A DNA stretch of 64,000 nucleotides. Origin: Desulfurellaceae bacterium bin18. GTDB lineage: Bacteria; Desulfobacterota; Binatia; Bin18. Below, piece after piece: positions 18,440 to 27,537 of this stretch. The position numbers and the translations under genes were made by a program. Position 1 is the first letter of the stretch; each line of letters opens with the position of its first letter. Where the stretch lies: NCBI GenBank assembly GCA_002238415.1, contig MPMI01000006.1:1-64000 (forward strand). Reading direction: 5' to 3'. The notes below the pieces were generated by a model. It was given only the letters and a program-made list of their open reading frames with translations. It was not told where the DNA came from and searched no databases.

Positions 18440-18464
18440 GTGGCGGTGAGCGCACAACGGTCTC

Positions 18465-19022
18465 TTAGTTTTTAAAAGAGATCTTGGTGCCTTTTTTATT
18501 ATAGGCTTCAATGACCGACTCGGTCAGATCAATACTTTTTGAGCCGTACAGCACAACCGTATTATTGCCTTCGAGAATAACCGAATAGCTGCCCTGTTCG
18601 CCAAGATCGTTGACGACTTGGCGGAGTTCGACCAGGATGCGCGCGGTCAGTTCGCGGTCTCTGATCTTGAGTTCCTCTTGGGAGTCTTTGTATAGACGTT
18701 CAAAGTCACGCAGTTCCTGGCGGTAGTCTCGCTGCAACGCAATCCGTTCGTCGTCCCGCAGCAAGAGGGCCTTTTTCTCGAGCTCTTCCTTGAGCTTTTC
18801 GACTTTTTCCCGGCGCTTTTCGAGCTTTCGTTCCATCCGGCCTACTTCAGCCTTAAAACTGTCTTTGGCCTTTTGTCCGGCGCTCGACGTATTCAGCGCG
18901 ACCTGGAGGTCCACATAGCCGACCCTGATGTCGTCAGCCCCTTCACCACTATGGGGGAAGAGGAGAAAGCCAAGACTCACAGCGACACAAACCATGCTTT
19001 TCCAATACATATTGCTCTCCAT
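18465..19022 (-). CDS. OmpH/Skp family periplasmic chaperone
   Basis: A 185-residue protein with a signal peptide (about 1-28, ending GEGA) and the Skp/OmpH opening IRVGYVDLQVALNTS. A long charged coiled coil (about 60-135, rich in Lys/Glu/Arg) forms the tentacles in this family. The C-terminal strand region YSVILEGNNTVVLYGSKSIDLTE is typical. Skp holds unfolded outer-membrane proteins for BamA, and the gene sits directly after bamA in the same operon, as usual. lpxD, often next, is missing. Confidence 0.9.
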   Translation of the reverse strand: MESNMYWKSMVCVAVSLGFLLFPHSGEGADDIRVGYVDLQVALNTSSAGQKAKDSFKAEVGRMERKLEKRREKVEKLKEELEKKALLLRDDERIALQRDYRQELRDFERLYKDSQEELKIRDRELTARILVELRQVVNDLGEQGSYSVILEGNNTVVLYGSKSIDLTESVIEAYNKKGTKISFKN

Positions 19023-19095
19023 TGTTAGCGGGCTTGTCTAAACGTCTCCCTGGGTCTGGAGGCGGACAGACGGACCTGCGATTCATTCATCCAGA

Positions 19096-21732
19096 CTAGA
19101 ACCCGCCATACCGGCCTCGTCCGCCACCAATACCACCAGTCGCACCTCCGAATGAAAAGTGGATATTGCTGGTGCGCTCATTTTTTTTCGCATTGAGCGC
19201 TTTGGCAAGATCAATCCGGATGGGTCCGAACGGCGACTTCCATCGGATCCCGGCCCCAACCGAGTAGCGCAGATCCCCAAGGTCAACGCCTTGTTCAGCC
19301 GTAAAGGCATTGCCGATATCGCTAAAGACCGCGCCCCTCAGATTCAGTTGTTTGACGATCGGAAAACGCAACTCATTCTGGAACGTCAACTGTTGGCTGC
19401 CGCCAATCGGTCGATGATACGTTTCCGCGCGTATCCCGTTAGGCGCATCTCTATCATTAATCAAAACCGTAACGGGTTGGCGCGGCCCCAAACTCCGTTC
19501 GCCAAACCCCCGGATAGAGTGCAGTCCACCGGGGAAGTAGCGGTCGAACAGCGGGAGGTCGTCCTCCAGGATTTTTTTCGCCTCTCCGCCGATAACGGGT
19601 TCGTCCGTAAAATCAATATCGCCCACCCCATACCCAAAGAAATTGTTCGACATCCAGGTCAGCTGCCCGAAACGCGGGTTGCGATAGACCGGGGAAAAAA
19701 ACTGAGCCTGAATTTCCGCCTTGCTATACGTTGAGTCCCCCCCAAGGCCGGCCTGACCAAAAAGGATTTGTTGATAGGAACCGGCGGTCGGATCCATGGG
19801 GTTATTGAGGGTATTGCGCCGAATGGTTGGGGTAATTTTGCTCGTAGTTTGGGTGCCCTTTTCGGCCCGGACTGCATCAGGAGCAATCGGTTCAAAATTG
19901 CTGATCTTGGATTTTTCCCACTGGTATTGCATACCAATAGAGACATCTTCCAGGGGAAATCCCCACAGGGTTTTGAGCCCCAGCTCGTCAAGGGGGTAGA
20001 AGAGCCGGGCCCCGCCGCCCGTCCCGGCCCGGTCAAAATCCTCAAACGCAAAGCGCCAGTCGAAGACCTCCCCCCCCAGGGTCAGATGGGTGTCCAGGAA
20101 ATAGGGGTCCGTCCAACTGACGGTAGAGTTCCGATACCGACTGCCCATATTGCCGCTGATCACAAACTGGTGGCCATAGCCAAAGAGATTCGTTTCCTGA
20201 ATACGGGCAGAACCGATCAGGCTGGTCGCCGTGTTAAATCCGGCCCCAACACTGAAGGCTCCGGTTTGGGCCTCTTTGACATCAACCAACACATTGAGCA
20301 GATCGCTCCGCGCCCCCCGGCGCGTGGCGATGTTCACATCCTGGAAAAACCCGAGTCGCTGCACCCGCGCGCGGCTATGCTCTATGCTGGTGGCGTTGAA
20401 CTTGCTCTGCTCGGCAATGCGCAATTCTCGCCGGATCACCTTGTCGCGCGTCTTGGTATTACCCGCAATATCAATCCGGTCGACATAGACTTCCGGTCCC
20501 TGGTCAACCCGGTAGGAGATATTGACGACGCTGTCGTCCTGCTCGACTTGGGTTTCCGGCTCGACGTTCACAAAGGCAAAGCCGTGGTTGCTGAAATAGC
20601 CGGTCAAACGAAAGACATCTTCTCGCAGGTGGCTGGCCTTAAACACCTCGCCTTCCGCCAAGGCGACCGCCCGCAGGGCCTGGTCTTCACTCCCAGGGAA
20701 TTCGCCGACAATATGCACCTCACCAATGGTATATTGCTCGCCCTCATCAATCCGAATGGTCACATGCATACCGTCATCATGCCGTTCGATTTTCGGCTCA
20801 TCGACTTTGACGTTGATATAGCCGTTATCGTAGTAATAGGCGGTAATCCGCTCGGTGTCCGTCTTGAGCGCTTCTCGGTTGAGCGTCCCGACGCTCATGA
20901 AGCGAGACAAGAAATTCTTCTTGCGGGTCGCCATAATGGATTGCAGCCGGGCATCCTCAAACGTCTCATTGCCCTCAAAATTTACTTGGGCAATGCCGGT
21001 CGGCTTCTGCTCCTCGATCGTAAAGGTCACCGTGGCTTCTCCCGGGCCGAACTGTTCGGCACGATACGAGATATCGGTATCTAAATAGCCTTTTTCTTCA
21101 TAGGCTTTTTTGGCGTCTTCGATCCCCCGCCTGATGCGGACGGGGTTGAGAATGGTGCGGGGATGGATTTTGAGCGCCACCTCAAGCGCTTCTTTGTCGA
21201 GCTTCTTATTCCCCTCGAAGTGGACCTCGCGAATGAGCGGCCGCTCACTGACCCAATAGGTCAAGACGTTACGCCCGCCTTCTCTCTCAAACCGCGCCTC
21301 TGCATTATGGAAGAAGCCCATATCGTAGATGGACCGAATATCGGCATCGACCGTATCCCGATTCAACGTCGTGCCGGGCAAAGCGGAGGTCCGAATGCGG
21401 ATCGCCTCTTCCTCAACCCGGTCGTTGCCGCCAATCACAATCGTATCGACCATGTCGGCTGGCGCGTCGGGCTGAGCCGATTCGAATGTGTCACCTTCCG
21501 GTTCATCCGCTTCGACCACTGCGGCGTCAGATTCGTCTTCGATTTCCTCTTCTTCAAGAAGCAGCGCCTCGGCTTCGGATTCATCCATGTCAAAAACATC
21601 GTCAGGAAGAGTGTCGGGAATATGCTCTTCCGAGAGCTCTGCATCGTCAGCCTGGGCAGGGGACGTAATCCCCAGGAGCCCAGAGCAAACTAATAGACAT
21701 ATGCCAGTAATGACGAGAAATGTGCGAGCCAT
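19096..21732 (-). CDS. bamA: Outer membrane protein assembly factor BamA
   Basis: An 878-residue Omp85-family protein, the core of the outer-membrane protein insertion machine. A signal peptide (about 1-28, ending SPAQA) is followed by an unusual acidic stretch of some 60 residues (Glu/Asp-rich) before the POTRA domains, roughly residues 95-480. The C-terminal beta-barrel has the conserved RGF motif in HSIRGFGERSLGP and ends in phenylalanine, as expected of barrel proteins. I chose ATG 21732 because it gives a clean signal peptide; the frame is open further upstream to 21843. Gene order lolD-bamA-ompH-fabZ-lpxA is a classic envelope operon. Confidence 0.94.
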   Translation of the reverse strand: MARTFLVITGICLLVCSGLLGITSPAQADDAELSEEHIPDTLPDDVFDMDESEAEALLLEEEEIEDESDAAVVEADEPEGDTFESAQPDAPADMVDTIVIGGNDRVEEEAIRIRTSALPGTTLNRDTVDADIRSIYDMGFFHNAEARFEREGGRNVLTYWVSERPLIREVHFEGNKKLDKEALEVALKIHPRTILNPVRIRRGIEDAKKAYEEKGYLDTDISYRAEQFGPGEATVTFTIEEQKPTGIAQVNFEGNETFEDARLQSIMATRKKNFLSRFMSVGTLNREALKTDTERITAYYYDNGYINVKVDEPKIERHDDGMHVTIRIDEGEQYTIGEVHIVGEFPGSEDQALRAVALAEGEVFKASHLREDVFRLTGYFSNHGFAFVNVEPETQVEQDDSVVNISYRVDQGPEVYVDRIDIAGNTKTRDKVIRRELRIAEQSKFNATSIEHSRARVQRLGFFQDVNIATRRGARSDLLNVLVDVKEAQTGAFSVGAGFNTATSLIGSARIQETNLFGYGHQFVISGNMGSRYRNSTVSWTDPYFLDTHLTLGGEVFDWRFAFEDFDRAGTGGGARLFYPLDELGLKTLWGFPLEDVSIGMQYQWEKSKISNFEPIAPDAVRAEKGTQTTSKITPTIRRNTLNNPMDPTAGSYQQILFGQAGLGGDSTYSKAEIQAQFFSPVYRNPRFGQLTWMSNNFFGYGVGDIDFTDEPVIGGEAKKILEDDLPLFDRYFPGGLHSIRGFGERSLGPRQPVTVLINDRDAPNGIRAETYHRPIGGSQQLTFQNELRFPIVKQLNLRGAVFSDIGNAFTAEQGVDLGDLRYSVGAGIRWKSPFGPIRIDLAKALNAKKNERTSNIHFSFGGATGGIGGGRGRYGGF

Positions 21733-21926
21733 GCGTGTTACGTCTGCCTTTGAAACCGCTCTCCCCCCTACCAAAATCACCTCACATTGTAAAGGCAGCA
21801 GTCCCTTTCGTGTCCCCCCTGAAAGAAGTCGTGAAAGTGACAAACATTATAGTTTTCGCACAAGAAACACCCTGACCACAGCCCCTGCACCTCCCCCTCA
21901 TACACACCTCCCTCCCAGAGCTCGGG

Positions 21927-22628
21927 TCAGGATGTCCCGTCTCCTCGGCCCACCTCGGTGAGGGTGCCATGTTTGAGCCGCAGGGTCCGGTCCATCGCCG
22001 CGGCAAGTTTCTCGCTATGCGTGACAACGACCATAGCCACCCCCATGGCCTGGTTCAGCGCGAGCAGCAAGCGCAGCACGCCCTCACCGGTCTCGGGGTC
22101 AAGATTGCCGGTCGGCTCATCTGCCAGCACCAGACGGGGCTCCAGGACCAAGGCCCGCGCAACCGCTACCCGTTGCTGTTCTCCCCCGGACAATTCTCCC
22201 GGCCGGTGGCTCAGACGGGCAGACAGGCCAACCCGCTCCAATATCTCAGCGGCACGGGTCCGGGCTTCCTCCTGACTGTGCCCGGCAACCAGTCCCGGCA
22301 TCATCACATTCTCCAGGGCGCTAAAATCCGGCAGGAGATGATGGAGTTGAAAGATAAATCCAATCTCTCGGTTGCGGAGGGCGGCCAGCTCTCCTTCGGG
22401 CAGGCCAAACAGGTCCTGGCCGTCAAGCGTGATGTGTCCTGAGGTAGGGCGGTCGAGCGTGCCCAGAATATGCAGCAGCGTACTCTTCCCCACCCCGGAT
22501 TCTCCAATGATGGCCGTCCGCTCAGCCGGCTGAAGGGCGAGGTCCAGGTTTTCAAGCACGCGAACCGCGTGCTCACCCTCTCCGTACTGTTTGCTGAGCT
22601 GCTTTGCCTGGAGGAGGAAATGTGACAT
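21927..22628 (-). CDS. lolD: Lipoprotein-releasing ABC transporter ATP-binding protein LolD
   Basis: A 233-residue ABC ATPase. Walker A GESGVGKST is at 42-50, the Q-loop region reads FQLHHLLPDFSALENV (diagnostic of LolD), the signature is LSGGEQQRVAVARAL and Walker B is LVLADEPTGNLD. LolCDE extracts lipoproteins from the inner membrane for LolA delivery. It starts 18 bases after the LolC/E gene ends and precedes bamA by about 190 bases, a gap in which I see no gene. Confidence 0.94.
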   Translation of the reverse strand: MSHFLLQAKQLSKQYGEGEHAVRVLENLDLALQPAERTAIIGESGVGKSTLLHILGTLDRPTSGHITLDGQDLFGLPEGELAALRNREIGFIFQLHHLLPDFSALENVMMPGLVAGHSQEEARTRAAEILERVGLSARLSHRPGELSGGEQQRVAVARALVLEPRLVLADEPTGNLDPETGEGVLRLLLALNQAMGVAMVVVTHSEKLAAAMDRTLRLKHGTLTEVGRGDGTS

Positions 22629-22646
22629 CTCTCAGCGGTCCGTTTC

Positions 22647-23912
22647 TTACTCGTAGCGAATGACCTCGACCGGCGCCAATCGCGCCGCCTGACGCGCAGG
22701 GTAAATGGTAGCGAGCAGACAGATAATCACAGATGCGACCCCAACAATGAAAAAGTTCTCCGCATATATTTTCACCGGCAGGGTCGAAACATAGAAGACG
22801 TCTTTCGGGAGTTCGATGAACTCATACCGGTCTAGCAGCCAACAGCCGACCCAACCCAGCAACGTGCCCATAAGCGTCCCGACAACGCCGATAATGAGTC
22901 CTTTATAAATAAAGATTCGACTAATGGCGCTGCCCGTTGCCCCCATGGACTTCAACACAGCAATATCCTTACGCTTTTCCATGACCACCATGATCAGCGT
23001 GGCAATAATATTGAACGCGGCAACCAGGACAATGAGCAGGAGCACGATAAAATACACCACTTTTTCGAGTTTCAGCGCAGCAAAAATGTTACTATTCACC
23101 TCGGTCCAGTCCCGGGTCGTATAGGGGAATCCCAGTATGCTTTCCAACTCGCGGGCGACCGTTTGGGCTTGGTAGACATCGCGAATCTTCACCTCAACAC
23201 CAGTCACCTGTTCACCGAGGGTAAAAAACTGTTGGGCATCGGCGAGCGACATATAGATCAGGGCGCTATCGTATTCAAACATACCCGAGTCAAACACACC
23301 GACAATCACAAAGCGCTTGACCCTGGGAACAACGCCAAGGGGACCGGGGGTCGTGCTCAGCGGAGAAATGATATTAATCGGGTCACCCACAAAGACGCCA
23401 AGTTGACGCGCCAGCTCATGCCCGACGAGCACGCCGGAGAGTTGCACCGTCTGGACGGTTTCCTCGGTCTGAAACGTCAGCTCCTGTTTTTGGCCGAGTT
23501 GGCCGACTTCACCAAAAGACAGATGCGCACCAATATCGACCACCGCACTGGCTAACGAGGGGTCCACTCCACGCACGAGCGAACCAGACACGCCCTGACC
23601 CGCACTGACCATCACCTGACCGTAGACAAACGGAGCCACGGCCACCACATCAGGCATCTGTCCCACCGTGTCAACGACATCCGCATATCCGTCCACAAAG
23701 CCCTGTAAACTGGAAATCACGACGTGCGGATTAAAGCCCAGAATGCGGTTACGTAAATCTTCTTCAAAGCCGGTCATCACCGCCAAGACGATATTCAGCG
23801 TCATCACGCCAATCATGACTCCAACCATGGAAATCATGGTGATTAACGAGATAAATACCTCACGCCGTCTGGCTCGCAGATAACGCAGACTCAGAAAAAG
23901 TTCGTATCGCAC
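22647..23912 (-). CDS. Lipoprotein-releasing ABC transporter permease, LolC/LolE family
   Basis: A 421-residue permease with the LolC/E layout: a first membrane helix (about 24-46), a large periplasmic domain (about 50-270), and three C-terminal membrane helices (about 277-300, 325-350, 385-405). The opening YELFLSLRYLRARRREVFISLITMIS and the closing ATIYPARQAARLAPVEVIRYE are typical. The start codon is GTG at 23912. Only one LolC/E gene is present, as in organisms where a single protein (sometimes called LolF) forms a homodimer. Confidence 0.92.
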   Translation of the reverse strand: MRYELFLSLRYLRARRREVFISLITMISMVGVMIGVMTLNIVLAVMTGFEEDLRNRILGFNPHVVISSLQGFVDGYADVVDTVGQMPDVVAVAPFVYGQVMVSAGQGVSGSLVRGVDPSLASAVVDIGAHLSFGEVGQLGQKQELTFQTEETVQTVQLSGVLVGHELARQLGVFVGDPINIISPLSTTPGPLGVVPRVKRFVIVGVFDSGMFEYDSALIYMSLADAQQFFTLGEQVTGVEVKIRDVYQAQTVARELESILGFPYTTRDWTEVNSNIFAALKLEKVVYFIVLLLIVLVAAFNIIATLIMVVMEKRKDIAVLKSMGATGSAISRIFIYKGLIIGVVGTLMGTLLGWVGCWLLDRYEFIELPKDVFYVSTLPVKIYAENFFIVGVASVIICLLATIYPARQAARLAPVEVIRYE

Positions 23913-24261
23913 AAATTACCGGAATAGAGTTAAGCAGACACTGCTCGGACCTTTTACACCCAGCCCCGTAGTCTTTCTATCATAAAACAATATCTATTTT
24001 TCTTTTTTTGCAGCTGGTTAGAATAAAAATTTAATCCAGAGCTTGAAATATATTTCTAATTCGTTTACCCTGTGAACATGTGGTGGTTGTGGATGTGGTT
24101 GTGGATAGGCCCCGATTGGGGCATGGGCTCTTGAGTGAGCCTTCTTGCTTACTGGAATGCCATGACGGTAAAGGAATTTGCGGTCATGGCATTCCCCCTC
24201 CCGCCCTTTGCACTCTCCTTCGAGCACATCTCCGCTCCATAGGACAAAGATCATCTCCCCC
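23913..24261. other. Intergenic region between selB end and lolC/E start
   Basis: A 349-base stretch without a gene. It holds an AT-rich part (about 23990-24060) with poly-T runs that likely contains the envelope operon promoter, a G/T-rich imperfect repeat (24080-24107), a small GCCCC/GGGGC hairpin (24109-24122) and a larger perfect inverted repeat (24154-24195). No tRNA-Sec or other selenium gene was found in it. Confidence 0.6.
24154..24195. repeat. Perfect 13-bp inverted repeat downstream of selB
   Basis: GGAATGCCATGAC (24154-24166) and its exact reverse complement (24183-24195) flank a 16-base loop. It could terminate selB transcription, but no T tract follows on the minus strand; a dispersed palindromic repeat is equally likely. 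Confidence 0.6.
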
Positions 24262-26169
24262 CTAGGTTTTCCGTAGCCGACGCACATCACCGACCCGGAC
24301 CGTGAGCCCGCTACGGTCGAAGTATTCCAGCAGGGGAATGGCGGTTTTTCGACTGATACCGAGCAGGTCGCGGAATATGGCCGCGGTAATGTCTCCGTGG
24401 GACGCCACATAGTCAGTCAATGTCGCCTGCGCCTGCCCCAACACTTTTTCGCTGATGTAGAAATCCGGTGTAATTTTGATAATCGCTCCCCGCGACTCGA
24501 GCACCGCTAGGAAATCGCTCAGCCGCTTGCGAGGAAGTTGCAGTACTTCCTCCAGTCCCTTGGTGTCCGGCGGGGTGAATTGTCCGTCTTGCACGACACG
24601 TTCGAGTCGAGCGGCAATGGCCTGCTCTTCCTGGCTCAGCGAGACCGCGTGGGACGGCAAACGCAGCAGGCTCTCGTGGCGCGCGACAACCCCTTCCGCA
24701 ATAAGCCGCTCGGCCACAACCCGAAAAGTCTTGGGGGTCAGGTTAAACGGCAATTGGCTGCGCACCGACTCCATTTCCATCCCCTGAGCCAGCGGGGTCC
24801 GAGTGTGAAAGACGGCCAGCATCTTTTCGACGGCAGCGACCAGCCGCCGCCATTTTGTTGTAATGGAATAGGCTTCTGGATGCTGCGCATCGGGAAAAGG
24901 CAAGATCGCCTCATCGTTTGCAAGCAGAGCAATAATTTCCTCTTCTTGTGCGTTCACCCCGTGGTAAATTTCGTCCAGCCGGACGGCAAACTGCGGGCAG
25001 ACTTCCAGATAGGCGTGGCAGGCCGCACGGAGGTCTGGTGTTTGCAGGGCCTGTAGGCGTTCCGTAACCAGGGTTTCCGCTTTGCGGTGGCGTTGTGCAA
25101 AAGGATGCACCACCACCCCACCGCCCAAGGTTCCTTGCGCGGTTTGATTGCGTAGCACGAAATGGTCCCCGCGCAGGGCAACCAAGGGCTCCTGGGTGAC
25201 AATCTGACACAGGGCCGTCGATTTGGGCGACACGGCCTCTTGTCCGCCAAGGAAGATGATTTTCCCAATGACTTCTGCCGTCCCCAGGTGAATGCGCACC
25301 CGATCGTGGTTCACAACCTCGCGTCCCGCACTCGGCCGAATTTCGACACTGGCATCAAAACGGGTGGTCGTCATGCGGACTTGGGGATGGCACACGACAT
25401 GGCCACGAGCCATATCCGCCTTATCCAGTCCGACCAAATTCAGCGCGACCCGCTGCCCCCAATGCGCTTCGGACCTGGCCTCCCCGTGGACTTGGAGCGA
25501 ACGCACCCGCGCTTCTTTCTGGGTGGGGAGTACGCGGACGGTCTCACCTGCACGGACGGTTCCGGCCAGCGCGGTCCCTGTCACAACAACCCCGTGCCCT
25601 TTAAGCGTAAAGACCCGATCAACCGGCAACCGGAAGTATCCGGGCCGAGAGGGCCGGGTATAGGCTTCGAGCTGCTGCGCAATTTCTTGGTGCAATCCAT
25701 CCAAGCCTTGGCCGGTAATAGAGGAGACCGGCAGGATGGGCGCGCCTTCAAAAACGGTATCAATCGTCAGAATCTCTATTTCTTCCCGGACCTCTTCAAT
25801 CCGCTCGGGGCCGACCATATCGGCTTTGGTAATAACGAAGAGGCCCTTCTGCACACCCAGCAGATGGAGAAAATCAAAATGCTCCTCGGTTTGGGGCATC
25901 ACACCATCGTCCGCGGCAACGGTAAACAACACCAGGTCTATCCCTTGGGCACCGGCCAGCATATTGCGGATAAAACGCTCGTGACCGGGCACATCAACGA
26001 TCCCGGCCCGCTCACCGTTGGGCAAATCCAGATAGGCAAAGCCGAGATCGATGGAGATGCCCCGTTCCTTTTCCTCTTTGAGCCGGTCAGTGTCGTGACC
26101 GGTCAGGGCCTTGAGTAATGACGTCTTGCCGTGGTCAATATGCCCGGCAGTGCCAATAATATGTGGCAT
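24262..26169 (-). CDS. selB: Selenocysteine-specific translation elongation factor SelB
   Basis: A 635-residue translational GTPase that carries selenocysteyl-tRNA to the ribosome at UGA codons. G1 is GHIDHGKT (9-16), G2 is in KERGISIDLGFAYL, G3 is DVPGHERF (59-66) and G4 is TKAD (114-117). The C-terminal half is the winged-helix region that binds the SECIS hairpin (for example FRVVAERLIAEGVV and FLAVLESRGAIIKI). I chose ATG 26169 because homologues begin at this point; the longer open frame to 26277 has no support. selA, selD, selC and recognisable selenoprotein genes are not in the window. Confidence 0.94.
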   Translation of the reverse strand: MPHIIGTAGHIDHGKTSLLKALTGHDTDRLKEEKERGISIDLGFAYLDLPNGERAGIVDVPGHERFIRNMLAGAQGIDLVLFTVAADDGVMPQTEEHFDFLHLLGVQKGLFVITKADMVGPERIEEVREEIEILTIDTVFEGAPILPVSSITGQGLDGLHQEIAQQLEAYTRPSRPGYFRLPVDRVFTLKGHGVVVTGTALAGTVRAGETVRVLPTQKEARVRSLQVHGEARSEAHWGQRVALNLVGLDKADMARGHVVCHPQVRMTTTRFDASVEIRPSAGREVVNHDRVRIHLGTAEVIGKIIFLGGQEAVSPKSTALCQIVTQEPLVALRGDHFVLRNQTAQGTLGGGVVVHPFAQRHRKAETLVTERLQALQTPDLRAACHAYLEVCPQFAVRLDEIYHGVNAQEEEIIALLANDEAILPFPDAQHPEAYSITTKWRRLVAAVEKMLAVFHTRTPLAQGMEMESVRSQLPFNLTPKTFRVVAERLIAEGVVARHESLLRLPSHAVSLSQEEQAIAARLERVVQDGQFTPPDTKGLEEVLQLPRKRLSDFLAVLESRGAIIKITPDFYISEKVLGQAQATLTDYVASHGDITAAIFRDLLGISRKTAIPLLEYFDRSGLTVRVGDVRRLRKT

Positions 26170-26309
26170 AGCGTGTCCCTGAGTCGGAGCGCATTGTGTC
26201 AAAAAGGCGGGAGGAAAGAAATCCCTGAACGGCATCGCTGTGCAAGCAGGGGTCCAGACTGCCAAGACAAGACGCACAGACCTGTGCCATCGGGAATGCT
26301 TGACCCACT

Positions 26310-26963
26310 ATGAAACAATCCAAACCCTTGACCCAGCTCAGTCCGGAAGAAGTCAGGCAGACCGCTCGCACGACCCTGGATTTTTATGAACGGTTTGCGG
26401 AAGCGTTCTGGCGCGGGACGCAAGGCCACGATGTCAGCCAGAACCGAACCGCCCTGCTCGACTATATCGCGGGAGGCGGTCCGTATTCCATCCTCGACTT
26501 TGGCTGCGGCCCAGGCCGTGACCTTGCCGCCTTTCGTGACCTGGGCCACGAGGCCGTTGGACTGGACGGCGCGGAACGCTTTGTTGAAATGGCCAGACAA
26601 CAGACGGGCTGCGAGGTCTGGCACCAGGATTTTCTCGATCTGAGATTACCGTCCGAGCGCTTTGACGGCATTTTCGCCAATGCCTCCCTCTTTCATATTC
26701 CGAGCCAGGAGTTACCCCGCATCCTCGGTCAGCTTTGGGATACGCTCAAACCGAACGGTATCCTGTTCAGCTCCAATCCGCGCGGCAATGACCAAGAATT
26801 CTGGCAAGACCATCGCTACGGCAGCTTCTACACGTTTGAGACGTGGCAACGGTTGCTCGCGGATGCAAATTTTCAAGAAGTCACGCATTACTACCGTCCG
26901 CCCGGAAAACCGCGCCAGCAACAGCCCTGGCTGGCAACCGTGTGGCGCAAGGCCGTCGCCTAG
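26310..26963 (+). CDS. SAM-dependent class I methyltransferase
   Basis: A 217-residue methyltransferase. Motif I is ILDFGCGPGRDLAAF with the acidic end of strand 2 in AVGLDGAERFVEMAR, then FDGIFANASLFHIP as motif IV and a late GILFSSNPRGNDQEFW. It resembles small Tellurite-resistance/UbiE-like methyltransferases, but the substrate is unknown. It is divergent from selB and 80 bases upstream of the PPOX-fold gene. Confidence 0.85.
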   Translation: MKQSKPLTQLSPEEVRQTARTTLDFYERFAEAFWRGTQGHDVSQNRTALLDYIAGGGPYSILDFGCGPGRDLAAFRDLGHEAVGLDGAERFVEMARQQTGCEVWHQDFLDLRLPSERFDGIFANASLFHIPSQELPRILGQLWDTLKPNGILFSSNPRGNDQEFWQDHRYGSFYTFETWQRLLADANFQEVTHYYRPPGKPRQQQPWLATVWRKAVA

Positions 26964-27043
26964 GCGTCTGTTCTGCCGCACGGCGTGGAACTACTCCTGC
27001 CGCCTGTTCTCTGCTATGTCTCGCACACGAAAGGAGCGCGACG

Positions 27044-27523
27044 ATGCGGAACACTACGTACAGGACTATCGTATGGGGGGCCATCCTTACCCTCGGCCTG
27101 ACCGGCGCGGTGTGGGCTCAGGAGGACAAGCGGACCGTTGAGAGCTTTCTGGCCGAAAGTCGGAATGCCACCATGGCCACGATTCGCGCCAATGGCACGC
27201 CCCAGCTTACTCCAGTCTGGTTTGTGTGGGACGGCGAGCAATTTATCGTCTCCATTACCACCGAGCGCGCCAAATATAAAAATCTGGTCCGCGACACTCG
27301 CATGAGCCTGTGTATCGATGATGTCACCGGATTCGGCTATGTCACGGCTGAGGGTAAAGTCGAAATCCGAGAGCAGGATATTTGGGAGGATACCCGGAAA
27401 ATCCTGGTGAAATATCAGGGCGAGGAAGGCGGCGCGAAATATCTTGAACGCATGAAAACGGAGCCCCGAGTGCTGGTTGTCATGAAGCCCACCCGGATGG
27501 AGACCGTGGGACTGGCAAAATAA
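27044..27523 (+). CDS. PPOX-fold (pyridoxamine 5'-phosphate oxidase-like) protein with apparent signal peptide
   Basis: A 159-residue protein. After a hydrophobic N-terminus ending AVWAQ (about 1-27) comes a split-barrel flavin-binding domain: FLAESRNATMATIRANGTPQ, PVWFVWDGEQFIV, TTERAKYKNLVRDTRMSL and a VEIREQDIWED segment. Such proteins bind FMN or F420 and are normally cytoplasmic, so an export signal is unusual. AAGGAG at 27031 precedes ATG 27044. It is convergent with the DUF2007 gene 14 bases away. Confidence 0.8.
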   Translation: MRNTTYRTIVWGAILTLGLTGAVWAQEDKRTVESFLAESRNATMATIRANGTPQLTPVWFVWDGEQFIVSITTERAKYKNLVRDTRMSLCIDDVTGFGYVTAEGKVEIREQDIWEDTRKILVKYQGEEGGAKYLERMKTEPRVLVVMKPTRMETVGLAK

Positions 27524-27537
27524 CGTTGGCCCCTGCT

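Noticed and set aside
19768-21084. 438-codon open frame opposite bamA
   Set aside because: Antisense to bamA in a GC-rich reading frame; no recognisable domain.
23913-24261. Possible tRNA-Sec near selB
   Set aside because: No cloverleaf with a UCA anticodon could be drawn in this region.
25162-26118. 318-codon frame opposite selB
   Set aside because: Antisense shadow of a well-supported selB gene.
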